From the NCBI RefSeq assembly GCF_048771995.1, contig NC_133030.1, positions 11,672,001-11,736,000 of the forward strand: a stretch of DNA of 64,000 nt. The letters are read 5' to 3'. The notes beneath the pieces were generated by a model that saw only the letters and a list, made by a program, of their open reading frames with translations, was not told the origin of the DNA and made no database searches. Position 1 is the stretch's first letter; every line of letters begins with the position of its first letter. The position numbers and the translations under genes were made by a program. Below are positions 47,901 to 57,117 of this stretch, in pieces. This DNA comes from Taeniopygia guttata. Taxonomy: Eukaryota > Chordata > Aves > Passeriformes > Estrildidae.

Positions 47901-48289
47901 TTCAGGACAAGGCACCATCCTCGGGGATGTTCCCTGTGCCTTCTGTAGGCAAGGAGGAAAAAGGGAGTCTGGAGGGTGATGGTGTCACTTGGCACAGTCC
48001 ATTGTGGTGGAGACCAGGTGAGTGAGGGATGAGGGGGCCCGAGTGAGATCCCTCCAAAAAAGGGAGGTTACAGCCGCAAAATGCCTGAAAATTCATGAGG
48101 GGTTTGTGTGTAAAATACTGAAAACTGCAAATATTCCCATTTTTGTATATTCTGGGAAATTTTAATGCATTTAAAAACCGATTCCGAAATAAAACCTTGT
48201 GTCTGCTGTGTTATAGACAGGATATACACTGTAAGGAATTCTGATTACGGAGCTAGAGGGTTTGAAAATACAAATATATTTCTCTATCC

Positions 48290-48460
48290 GGGGCCAAGGC
48301 CGGGATAAAGTTTCCCGGAAAGAAACGCCGGAGCGCAAGCGCGGAGCCGGGAGCGGCAATGGTGGAGCCCGGGGAGCAGCGGCGCCGGGCTCGGAGGTGA
48401 GCGGGGAACGGGGAGAACCCCGAGCGGGGAACGGGGGCCTCGCGGGTCGGTGCCTCAGCA
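48290..48460 (+). promoter_or_regulatory. CpG-rich block with NRF1-like site, possible promoter/first exon
   Basis: An abrupt switch from AT-rich to CpG-dense sequence occurs here. An NRF1-like GCGCAAGCGC lies at 48,333-48,342, followed by an ATG at 48,359 and a splice donor (GGAG/GTGAGC) at 48,397. This looks like a promoter and first exon on the plus strand. The transcript is not identified. Confidence 0.45.
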
Positions 48461-50326
48461 CGGGGATCGGTGTCCCGGCACAGGGATGGCTGTCCCGGCA
48501 CAGGGATCGGTGTCCCGGCACAGGGATCGGTGTCCCGGCACAGGGATCGCTGTCCCGGCACAGGGATCGGTGTCCCGGCACAGGGATCGGTGTCCCGGCA
48601 CAGGGATGGCTGTCCCGGCACAGGGATCGGTGTCCCGGCACAGGGATCGGTGTCCCGGCACAGGGATGGGTGTCCCGGCACAGGGATGGCTGTCCCGGCA
48701 CAGGGATCGCTGTACCGGCACAGGGATGGCTGTCCCGGCACAGGGATCGCTGTCCCCTCCCGGGACACGGAGCGGGAAGGCGGCAGCAGCGGGAGCTGCG
48801 GGCAGGGGACACCGGAGCCGCCTCGGCCGAGCGGGGCCCGGGGCGTCGCTCTGGGGCGGATTCCGGAGGGGCCAAAGTGAACATTTTGGGGCAGAATCTG
48901 AATTAATGTGCAGGGGAGAGAATGCACAGCTTGGGGTAAGGATGAGGCGGTCGGTGCTCTCCGGAGGGACCGGCTCGGGCTGGCTCTGTGTTACTGTGAT
49001 TAATTTGCTTTATGGAACGAGACACCTGAGGCTGCCGCGGGAATGCAGGGCTGGAGCCGGGAAGGAAACCCGGGCTGTGCGGGAATGGCAGGGGCGGTCA
49101 GGCGGGGCTCCCGTCGGTCACTGGAGTCACCGCAGAGAAGGCGACGTGTAAGGATGTGTAGCGGGATATAAGGGACATGTTGATTGTAGGATTACCGATA
49201 AGGATACAGAACGGATCTATAGAACGACCGTATAACGAGATGTGTATTTTAAAAGCCCGTCGTCATCCTTCTCCCAGCCCCGCTGTGTTTTCAGGATCCT
49301 GGGGGAAGAGCCGGGTCTGGACGAGGCTCCCGGGCACAGGGGGGAGTTCTTGGGGTCCTGTGCGGGGCCCGGATTTGGACTCGATGCTGCCCGTGGGTCC
49401 GTTCCGGCTCGGAACTGCTGCGATCCTGTGCCGTGGCGGGTGAGATCCGGGGCATCAGCGGGGCTCTGCCCGCGGTGTCCGCGGCCCCGCCGGGTCCGGG
49501 CGGGTTAAAGCGGGAGCGGCCCGGGACAGCGGGAGCGGCCGGGACCGGCCCGGGACAGCGGGAGCGGCCGGGACCGACCCGGGACAGCGGGAGCGGCCCG
49601 GGACCGGCCCGGGACAGCGGGAGCGGCCGGTGCTGCCGCCCCGTGGGGAGCGCCCGGCACTGCAGCCCGGCACGGCGCGGGGCCGGCGTGGAGCGGCGTC
49701 CCGGGAATGCTGAGAGATCCCGGGAATGCTGAGAGATCCCGGGAATGCTGGGGCGTCCCGGGAATGCTGGGGCGTCCCGGGAATGCTGAGAGATCCTGGG
49801 AATGCTGGGGCGTCCCGGGAATGCTGAGAGATCCCGAGAATGCTGAGAGATCCCGGGAATGCTGAGAGATCCCGGGAATGCTGGGGCATCGCTGGGAATG
49901 CTGAGAGATCCCGGGAATGCTGAGAGATCCTGGGAATGCTGGGGCATCGCTGGGAATGCTGAGAGATCCCGGGAATGCTGAGAGATCCTGGGAATATTGG
50001 AGCATCGCGGGGAATGCTGAGGCGTCCCCTGCCTGGCGCACTCGGCAGCGCATCCCTGGTGCGATGCAGAAAAAGAAAAGTCCTGGGTTAGTGGGAGGAT
50101 GTTTCTGGAATGGAGCCGGGAGAGGTGCTGCTCATGCCATGGAATCACGGGCTGCTTTGGCTTGGAAGGGAGCACAGGATCATTGACACTCTCTGGTCTG
50201 ATTGCACAGCAAAGAACTTCCCAAACTGCCTCCTCAGCCTCATGGACAGCAGGAGTGTCTTCCATAGCTCCTGTTCAGGAATGGCAGTGGCTGTGGGGAG
50301 CTCTGGCGGGAGCAGCTGCAGACCAG
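48359..50326 (+). CDS. Candidate three-exon novel transcript (speculative)
   Basis: Three stretches with consensus borders, 48359-48396, 49295-49439 and 50210-50326, join in one frame of exactly 100 codons with no stop. They start MVEPGEQRRRAR and end at a clean CAG/GTAAGA donor. Exon 2 has a good pyrimidine-rich acceptor (TGTGTTTTCAG). No family is recognised. Exon 2 is GC-rich, where open frames are common, and exon 3 lies beside a CR1 scrap, so this may be a non-coding RNA or chance. Later exons were not found. Confidence 0.2.
48458..48758. repeat. 20-bp minisatellite, about 15 units
   Basis: An exact 20-bp period with unit CACAGGGATCGGTGTCCCGG. Units differ at two or three positions (ATCGG, ATCGC, ATGGC, ATGGG), and the variants are interleaved. 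Long ORFs on both strands here are products of the repeat (20 is not a multiple of 3, so every frame reads the unit). Confidence 0.95.
49505..49650. repeat. GC-rich tandem repeat (GGGAGCGGCC / GGGACCGGCCC)
   Basis: Short imperfect tandem units of GGGACAGCGGGAGCGGCC with inserted GGGACCGGCCC words. About five units. Confidence 0.8.
49699..50029. repeat. 19-bp minisatellite, about 17 units
   Basis: The unit is GGGAATGCTGAGAGATCCC, with a second variant GGGAATGCTGGGGCGTCCC. The two variants alternate irregularly. The array ends near 50,029. Confidence 0.93.
50140..50190 (-). mobile_element. CR1 LINE scrap
   Basis: Minus-orientation terminal words (GGAATCACGGGCTGCTTTGG, TTGGAAGGGA). Very short. 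Confidence 0.5.
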
Positions 50327-51429
50327 GTAAGAACAGAAATGGGATCATTCCAGCTGCTGCTGGAGGCGGTTTTCCCTTTTCAGGATGTTCCTCTGATGGG
50401 GGTTTGCACAGCAGTGTTCTAGGGCATGTGTGGGGGTAATGCCGGGAATTTTGAAACAGGTGAGAAGCAGAGGGGAAAAAATGTGAAGCTGATCTGTTTC
50501 TAGTAATTCCAAACTTATCCCACAGCACCATCCTAGGGGAAACCTGGGTAAGGGACAGAGATGGAGAGGAACAAGTGTTCTAAACCCCCCGGATTTCTGA
50601 CAGAGCAAACCTTCCCGTGATCCCAGCTGATGTCTCTGAGAAACTGTGGGGTCCTAAGGATTTCCAGGAAAGCAAAACAAGGACAGAGATGAGGGAATAG
50701 GTTTCCAATTAATAATGATTTGGTGGACATGGGACTGATTCTTGTATGTTTGATGCTCCCTGTTTTATTACTGGAATAATTTTAAAGTGATTCCTTTAAT
50801 AAATCATATAAATTTGAGAGGAAACAATGGAAAATTAATGCAGGGAGAGATTGTGGACTCATCATGGAATGGTTTGGGATGGAAGCCTCATCTCTGAGCC
50901 TGTCCTGGGCTGGCTCCTGTCCTTGGACCCCTGGAAGGACATGGAAATGGTGGAGATGTGCAGGGAATGCCGGTTGGTTTTCCCTGCCTCTGGCAATCTG
51001 GCCATTAGGAAGACTAATTGACCTCTCCCAGCAGGGAAACATTTAAACATGAGGTGCCAAAAAGAACTGGAGCTTCTGCACAATGAAACCTGCAGGAATC
51101 CAACTTAAAATCCTCCTGGATTGTCACCAGTCCAACTTCCATGGACTGGTCTCTGTGGCCAGGAGTGTCCAGTCCTGCTAGAAATGCACTGGACCAGGAT
51201 GTCATTTTCACTTTATGCAGGTAAAGAACCTCTGGGTGACCCCCAGTGACTGGAAGGACCAGACTGGGCTCCCAGGGCACTAATTCCAGGTGTTCTGGTT
51301 TTGGGAATAGCACAGGAGCAGCAGACTGCCTTCCTTAGTCCACAAATCCCCAGGATGGGCCACAGAGAAAATAACAGGAATGTGGAAATCCCCTGCTCAG
51401 GGAGTTTGTGGTGCTCTGGATTACATTTT

Positions 51430-51660
51430 GGATTTACAATATTAAAGGGGGGGAGGTGTAAGGTTTATTTCTCTTTCTCCTGTTCGTTGTTGTTCTCAGT
51501 GTTCTTGTTGCTCTCACTGTCATTATGTGTTGTCATTAATATTAAATGATTGTATTTGACTGGTTTCCATTATTAAAGTGTTGTGAGCTGGATTTTTGTC
51601 TCTGGTCTCTTGCCCATCCCACAAGGGGAGGGGGTGAGGGAGCTGCTGCTGGAGCCCAGC
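51430..51660 (+). repeat. Possible LTR-like fossil fragment
   Basis: A run with ATTAAA/ATTAAAG words, TTTTTGTCTCTGGTCTCTTG, and CCCACAAGGGGAGGGGGTGAG resembles the 3' part of old avian retroviral LTRs. It is broken and partial; family unassigned. Confidence 0.3.
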
Positions 51661-52031
51661 TGGGTCCGCCCATGGCCCGGGGCACTTGTGGGGGCTCTGA
51701 ACTCAATGGACTGGAGCAGTTTTGGGCTCACAAAGAGACACCCAGTGCTGCGTTTGGGGTGCTAAATCGGGCTCCGAGCTGAAAAACAGAGACTAAAGTG
51801 AGCATTTTGGAGCAGGCTCGTAGGGCCAGACCTGGGGCTCAGGAACAGGGACTAAACGCTGTGTTTGCAGGGCTTGAGGAGAGGAGCAAGTGCGGAGAGT
51901 TTGGGCTCGGCAAGAAAAGCCGAAGTGCAGCGTTTTGTTGGGCTGACGGAAAGCCCGGAGGCCCGGCCCAGGTGAGAGGGGCGGGTCCGGGAGCGATGGT
52001 CCCGCCGCCAGCCCGGGCCGGGCGGGGCCGG

Positions 52032-52290
52032 AGCTCTGGGGCGGTCCCGGGGCTCTGGGGCGGTCCCAGGGCGGTCCCGGGGCTCTGGGGCGGTCCCGGG
52101 GCTCTGGGGCGGTCCCGGGGCTCTGGGGCGGGCCCGGGGCTCTGGGGCGGTCCCGGGGCTCTGGGGCGGTCCCGGGGCTCTGGGGCGGTCCCGGGGCTCT
52201 GAGGCGGTCCCGGGGCTCTGGGGCGGGCCCGGGGCTCTGGGGCGGTCCCGGGGCTCTGGGGCGGTCTCGGGGCTCTGGGGCGGGCCCGGT
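52032..52290. repeat. 20-bp minisatellite, about 13 units
   Basis: The unit is GGGGCTCTGGGGCGGTCCCG, nearly homogeneous. It adjoins the outer end of the left arm of the large inverted repeat. Confidence 0.93.
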
Positions 52291-52337
52291 TCAGGTGCGC
52301 GGGGCCCCAGTGCGGCTGCGCGGGGCGGGGCCGAGGT

Positions 52338-52345
52338 GATTTAAG
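52338..52345 (+). promoter_or_regulatory. TATA-like box, left arm
   Basis: GATTTAAG lies about 10-20 bases after a GC box (GCGGGGCGGGGC) and about 25 bases before CCGCCGCCATTTGC. The same arrangement recurs on the minus strand at 54,664-54,671. Confidence 0.45.
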
Positions 52346-52439
52346 GCCCGGAAAGCGGCACCGCCGCCATTTGCTCTCTCAGCGGCTGACTCGGCTGCTA
52401 CTCGGCCGGGCTCTCCCGGCGTGGCTCAGGAGAGCCTCG

Positions 52440-52850
52440 TCTCGTCCTCTTTCTTCTCCCTCTTTCTCCTACTCTTATCCTCCTCCTTCTCCCCCCGCTT
52501 CTCCCCTCTTTTCTACCCCTCCAGCTTCTTTCTCTCTCCCCCCATTCCCCCTCTCCCTCCCAGCCCCCCTCCGCCCTCTCTCCTCTCCCCAGCCTCCCCT
52601 GGCCTCTCTCCCTGTTCCCCTGCACATCCCGGACCCCCCCTCGTCCTTTCGGCTGTCTCCTACCCCCTCCCCAGCCCGCCTCCCCTCTCTTGCCCCTGTA
52701 CCCCTCCTCTGTCCATCATCCCTCTCCCCACCCGGCCTTTCCCTTTCCTCCTCCTTCTCCCCCAAACCCCCCAACCCCTCTCCGTACCCTCCCAATCCCT
52801 CCCTGACCCCTCCTCTGTCCCCCCATTCCTCTTTCCCCCGCCGCCGCGGG
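52440..52850. repeat. Pyrimidine-rich (CTTCCC) low-complexity tract
   Basis: About 400 bases are almost entirely C and T on the plus strand. The counterpart at 53,990-54,590 is A/G-rich, as expected for the other arm of the inverted repeat. Long proline/serine ORFs here follow from composition. Confidence 0.85.
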
Positions 52851-52866
52851 GCTGGGGGCGCCGGAG

Positions 52867-52872
52867 AATAAA
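52867..52872 (+). terminator. AATAAA in left arm
   Basis: A poly(A) signal hexamer lies about 530 bases after the left-arm TATA-like box, within AATAAAGCCCAGAGGGCCGG. Confidence 0.4.
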
Positions 52873-53948
52873 GCCCAGAGGGCCGGAGCCCGGCGCCCCC
52901 CGCTGTCCCCGGAGCCCCACCGGGGCCGGGCCCGCTCGGCGGGTCCCCCGGGGCGGTTCTCAAGAGCCGCCGGACGCCGCCGGGGCTGCGGCTTTGCCCC
53001 CATCGCAGTGGGGGCTCCCCGGCGGCGTCGGGGCTGGGGGTCAGGGGGGAACCCCTCCTGACGAGGGGGTCCCAGTGTGGGTTCGGGTGGGATGGGCCCC
53101 CTCCTCCGGAGGGGGTCCTGGGGGTGGGGAGGTTTAGGGAGGGAGGGGTCCTGGGGTGGGGGTGGGTTAGGGGGGGCGGGGCCCCCTCCGGGGGAGGGGG
53201 TCCCGGGGAGGGGGTCGGGGTGGGCCCCCTCCGGGGGGGGGGGCCCGGGGGAGGGGGGTGGGGCGGAGGGGGGACTTCCCCCCTCCAGTCCCCGCCCCCT
53301 CCCCCGGACCCTTCCTCCGGACGGGGCTCACCCGGGCCCCCTCCCCGGGACCCCCTCCTCCGGACCGGGGCCCGGGGGGGGGGGGAGGGAGGGGGGTGGG
53401 TGGGGTGGGGGGGAAGCAGAGGGGGTCACGTCACTCTGCAGCGTGAACACACACAGATCCCCGCACAAACAAACGGCCCCTCCCCTTCTGCCCCCCACCC
53501 CACCCGCCCCCCCTCCCCCCCCCCGGGCCCCGGTCCGGAGGAGGGGGTCCCGCGGAGGGGGCCCGGGTGAGCCCCGTCCGGAGGAGGGGTCCGGGGGAGG
53601 GGGCGGGGACTGGAGGGGGGAAAATCCCCCCTCCGCCCCACCCCCCTCCCCCGGGCCCCCCCCTCCGGAGGGGGCCCACCCCGACCCCCTCCCCGGGACC
53701 CCCTCCTCCGGAGGGGGCCCTGCCCACCCCAACCCACCGCCCCCCCCCCCCCGACCCCCAGCCCCCCAAACCCCCTCCCCCGGGGACCCCCAACCCCCCT
53801 CCCGGGGACCCCCAGTGTGATGTAGGGAAAGCCGGAGCCCCGGCGGTGTCGGGCGGTGCATTGGAACGGTGTGGGGGGACCCGCCGAGCGGGCCCGGCCC
53901 CGGTGGGGCTCCGGGGACAGCGGGGGGCGCCGCTCCGGCCCTCTGGGC

Positions 53949-53954
53949 TTTATT
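53949..53954 (-). terminator. AATAAA in right arm (minus strand)
   Basis: TTTATT on the plus strand is the mirror partner of 52,867-52,872, about 715 bases downstream of the right-arm TATA-like box in the minus direction. Confidence 0.4.
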
Positions 53955-54663
53955 CTGCGGCGCCCCGAGCCCCGCGGCTGCGGGGGAAAGAAGGAGAGGA
54001 TGGAGGGCGGGAATAGGGGGGCAGAGGGGATGGACAGCGGGAGCCAAGGACGGAGGGCAGGTGGGGGGGGTCGGGGTGTACCGGGCAGTAGGGAGAGGGG
54101 ACAGGGGGAGGTGGGCTGGGAAGGAAGGAAGGGTAGAGAGGATGGAGTAGGAGGAATGAAGGCAGATTGAGGGGAAGGTGGGGCAAAACGCAGCACGGAA
54201 AGGGGGCAGGGGGAGCTGGACTCTGGGGTGGGGAAGGAAGGGCAGAGGAAGTAGAGAGAGGATTGAAGGCAGGTAGGAAAAAACTGGTGGGGGGAAGGAG
54301 AGCAGGGAGAGGGGCCAGGTGGGAGCCGGGTGGGGGAAGAAACGTGGAAGGACGAGGAGAAAGGTGGAGGGGTATGGCAGGGTTGGGGTGTGTAGGGGGA
54401 GAGGAAGAGGGGGAGTAGGGGGGGACCGGGCCGGGCCGGGGGGGGAAGGAGGGGAGGGCTAGGGGGGAGAGGGAGGGGGGGGGGTAGGGGGGGGGGAGGG
54501 TGTAGGGGGTGGGGGAGGGGAGAAAGGGAGGGGATAGAGGAGAGGTATAGAGAAAGAGAAGCAGAGAAGAGATAAAAAGGAAGAGAAATAAAGAGCCCGA
54601 CCCGGCGGCAACCTCTCCCACCGATCGCTGAGGGGCAAATGGCTCCTGAGGCGATTCCCGGCG

Positions 54664-54671
54664 CTTAAATC
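54664..54671 (-). promoter_or_regulatory. TATA-like box, right arm
   Basis: CTTAAATC on the plus strand reads GATTTAAG on the minus strand. It is followed (minus direction) by GCCATTTGCC and preceded by a GC box (CCCCGCCCCGCGCAGCCGC on plus). Confidence 0.45.
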
Positions 54672-54711
54672 CCTGCAGCCCCGCCCCGCGCAGCCGCTCT
54701 GGCGCTCTGGG

Positions 54712-54903
54712 GCCCTTCACACCTGAGCCGGGCCCGCCCCTCACACCTGAGCCGGGCCCGCCCTTCACACCTGAGCCCGCCTCGCCCTTCACACCTGAGC
54801 CCGCCCCGCCCTTCACACCTGAGCCGGGCCCGCCCTTCACACCTGAGCCGGCCCCGCCCTTCACACCTGAGCCCGCCCCGCCCCGCCCCGCCCCGCCCCG
54901 CCC
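54712..54903. repeat. 24-bp minisatellite, 7 units, then CCCCG run
   Basis: The unit is CCCTTCACACCTGAGCCGGGCCCG with GGGCC/CCGCC variants. It ends in a (CCCCG)n tract at about 54,876-54,903. It adjoins the outer end of the right arm of the inverted repeat. Confidence 0.93.
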
Positions 54904-54929
54904 GTAAATCCCGGCGGATCCGCGCCCGC

Positions 54930-55726
54930 TCCGCTTTGGGCGGGGGATGCTCATCCCGGGATGCGGCGGGACCGGCGCTCGGAGCGCTGTGCGGGCCCTG
55001 GGCCGGGGCTGCTCCCGGTGCTGTGCGGAGCTCGCGGCGCTGAGGTGGGGCCGGGAACGGGACCCGGGCCGGGGAATTCGGTCCGGGTCCTGCCGGTGTC
55101 TGCTGGGGGTCCCGGGGCGAGTGGGCGGTGGGTCCTGGAGCCGCAAGACCGGGGCGGGATTGGGGCAGGGATCGGGACAGGAATCGCCGCGGGGAGGCGG
55201 AGCCGCTCCGGGACGGGCGCGGACCGAGCCCGGCGCTGCCGCTCCCGCTCGGACCGCGGCCGGTGCGGGGCTGCGCTCCCGCTGGGGCTCCGGGCAGCGG
55301 GGAGCCGGGGCTGTGCCGGGGCCGGGCCCGGCAGGAGGCGGCGCTTTCCCGGAGCCGGCGCTGGATCGCGGCTGGAAGCGGGCGGGGCGCGGGGACCGCC
55401 CGGGCCGGCCCCGGGACCGCTCAGGGGCTGCTGGTCCCTCAGCGCCCTCCGGGAGGGGCGCCCTCTGGCGGACACAGAGCGGCGCTGCGAGTGCGGCGGC
55501 CCCCGGTGCGCGCTCCCGCCGGGCGGCGGCCCCCGGTGCGCGCTCCCGCCGGGCGGCGGCCCCCGGTGCGCGCTCCCGCCGGGCGGCGGCCCCCGGTGCG
55601 CGCTCCCGCCGGGCGGCGGCCCCCGGTGCGCGCTCCCGCCGGGCGGCGGCCCCCGGTGCGCGCTCCCGCCTGCGGAACGCCCGCCGGGGCTCGGTTCTGC
55701 TCGGGCCGCTCATCCGACATCTGCCA
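54930..55726 (+). promoter_or_regulatory. CpG island with splice donor, possible first exon
   Basis: A CpG-dense block of about 800 bases ends at a strong plus-strand donor (ATCTGCCAG/GTGAGG at 55,727). Frames are long but composition-driven, and no known protein is recognised. It may be the promoter of an unidentified plus-strand transcript. Confidence 0.4.
55493..55670. repeat. 30-bp minisatellite, 6 units
   Basis: The unit is GGCGGCCCCCGGTGCGCGCT + CCCGCCGGGC, with six copies almost without change. As 30 is a multiple of 3, all frames stay open, explaining the repetitive ORFs on both strands. Confidence 0.95.
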
Positions 55727-55833
55727 GGTGAGGCCTGATGCTCTCCTTCCTCCCCCCACCTTCCCTGTGGGTCGCACTCTGCAATGCAAAACAACTCCGT
55801 TTAAAAAGCCAGTGAAAGTTGTTTAATTTTTAT

Positions 55834-55839
55834 TTCCAG
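55834..55839 (-). terminator. Possible minus-strand polyadenylation signal
   Basis: TTTATT on the plus strand (AATAAA on minus) in an AT-rich patch could end a minus-strand transcript from the 56-59 kb region. Position approximate; weak evidence. Confidence 0.25.
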
Positions 55840-56693
55840 GTCTTCAGATATCCTGAGTAGGAAGGAACACGCAAGGCGCACCAAGTTGAACCCTTGTGTT
55901 AAAGGCTCATCTGGGCACTGAACCCACAACCTGGGCATTTTCAGCACCCTGCTCCAACCAAGCCAGTGTCCGGTCATGGCAATGGCCTGCCTGGGATGGG
56001 AATGCCAAGTGCCAGCAAGGGAATTCCTATGCCAATGCAGCTCCTTCTTTTATGCTGATGCTCCTTTACACACCAGCCCCTGGAATGTCCACAGGGCAGA
56101 GCTCCATGGCCAGCATCTGACTGTGGAGTAACACAGGTGAACAGTTGAGTGACAGCACAAAACTCTTCCAATAACCCTGATTTCCTGTCCTTTCCAGCAT
56201 TTCCTTGATGGCTGCAAAGGTGCTTGTGCCATGTCCCTTTCCAGGGAGAGATGAGCAAGCCAAGTCCTGAGGGTTCCCTTGGTCCATGGCCAAAGTTCTT
56301 CTGGAGAGTGCCGGGGCTGGTCCCGCCTGCAGAGGGGCATTTCCTGCAGGTGAGTGTTCACAGCCCAAAACCTCGGTGGGGCTGAGGCCGGGGCTGCTTC
56401 TCAGGCCCAGAGCTGCACGGAGCCCTCGGGGACTCCTGCTCCCTGCCAGGAACGTTCCTCGGTGTTCCCGGTGTGTCCCAGCGGGGCGGGAACGCGGGGC
56501 GGGAGGAGGCCGAGCCCCAGGAGGGGAAGCAGCCCCTCTTGTCCTTGGCACCTGCAGGGCAGGAGCTGTGCCTCAGTGTCCTGCCCGTGGCAGGCAGCGT
56601 GCCAAACGCAGCCCGGGGATGGGTGCTGGGGTGCCCGGGCAAGGGGGTAGAATCCACTGAATTCCAGGAACTCTGTCAGGTGCCCCCAGGGAC

Positions 56694-56772
56694 ATTGGTA
56701 GAATGAACATTTTGAGGTAAAAATGAGGCTATTGGTAGTAGGCAGATGGAAAACCTTGAGGGGAAACATTTG
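56694..56772 (-). repeat. Inverted single copy of the 57.1-58.6 kb array unit
   Basis: GAATGAACATTTTGAGGTAA followed by AAATGAGG and TGGTAGTAGGCAG matches the reverse complement of the array unit (TTACCTCAAAATATTCATTC, CCTCATTTTT). It stands about 350 bases before the array. Confidence 0.7.
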
Positions 56773-57117
56773 GCTGGGGGATGAGGGTTATAAATAACCA
56801 ATTCTATGAAATAGGAACTTGTCCTTGTCCACTGAGCTTCCTTGGAACCTCTGCTGCTTCCTGACACAGCTGGGATCAGATAGGCAGCTCTGCATGGGAA
56901 TACCCACACTCCATGAGGCCATGTGAGGTTATTCCAGTAGGAATTCAGCAGGGAATACAGGGCTATCAGTACAATTCCTCTAAACAGCAAAGCTGATACT
57001 GAACCCCAAATCTGGGCACCACACAGGGAACAATCTTTGTGCTGCCCTGCCAGCCAAAGCCCTGGGCTGGGAAATTTCAGCAGCCAAATTTCTTTTACAA
57101 GAAAGCATTCTTTCTCT

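Larger units (their letters stand above)
52290..54740. repeat. Large inverted repeat, arms of about 1.1-1.25 kb with a spacer of about 50 bp
   Basis: The left arm (about 52,290-53,425) and right arm (about 53,476-54,740) are reverse complements with visible divergence and length differences. Matching pairs include the TCAGGTG/GGGGCCCCAG outer ends, GCGGCTGCGCGGGGCGGGGC, GATTTAAG, GCCATTTGC, the C/T-rich tract against its A/G-rich complement, AATAAAGCCCAGAGGGCCGG, and long GGGGCCCCCTCC modules near the centre. The spacer (about 53,426-53,475) holds a CRE-like TCACGTCA. Each arm reads inward as GC box, TATA-like box, pyrimidine tract, AATAAA. Origin is unknown: an old inverted duplication of a promoter-like unit, or two LTR-like fossils in opposite orientation. 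Confidence 0.88.

Noticed and set aside
48253-48927. Long overlapping ORFs on both strands
   Set aside because: They read a 20-bp minisatellite in all frames; no start context, domain or splice logic.
48458-50029. CRISPR-like regular repeats
   Set aside because: Head-to-tail minisatellites without spacers, in a vertebrate genome.
53412-53477. Inverted-repeat centre as a pure assembly artefact
   Set aside because: Arms show many substitutions and length differences, which a fold-back artefact would not; still worth read-level confirmation.
53950-55794. 614-codon minus-strand ORF
   Set aside because: Composition-driven (C/G-rich minisatellites and a purine tract of the inverted repeat); protein is low-complexity Pro/Ala/Arg/Gly.
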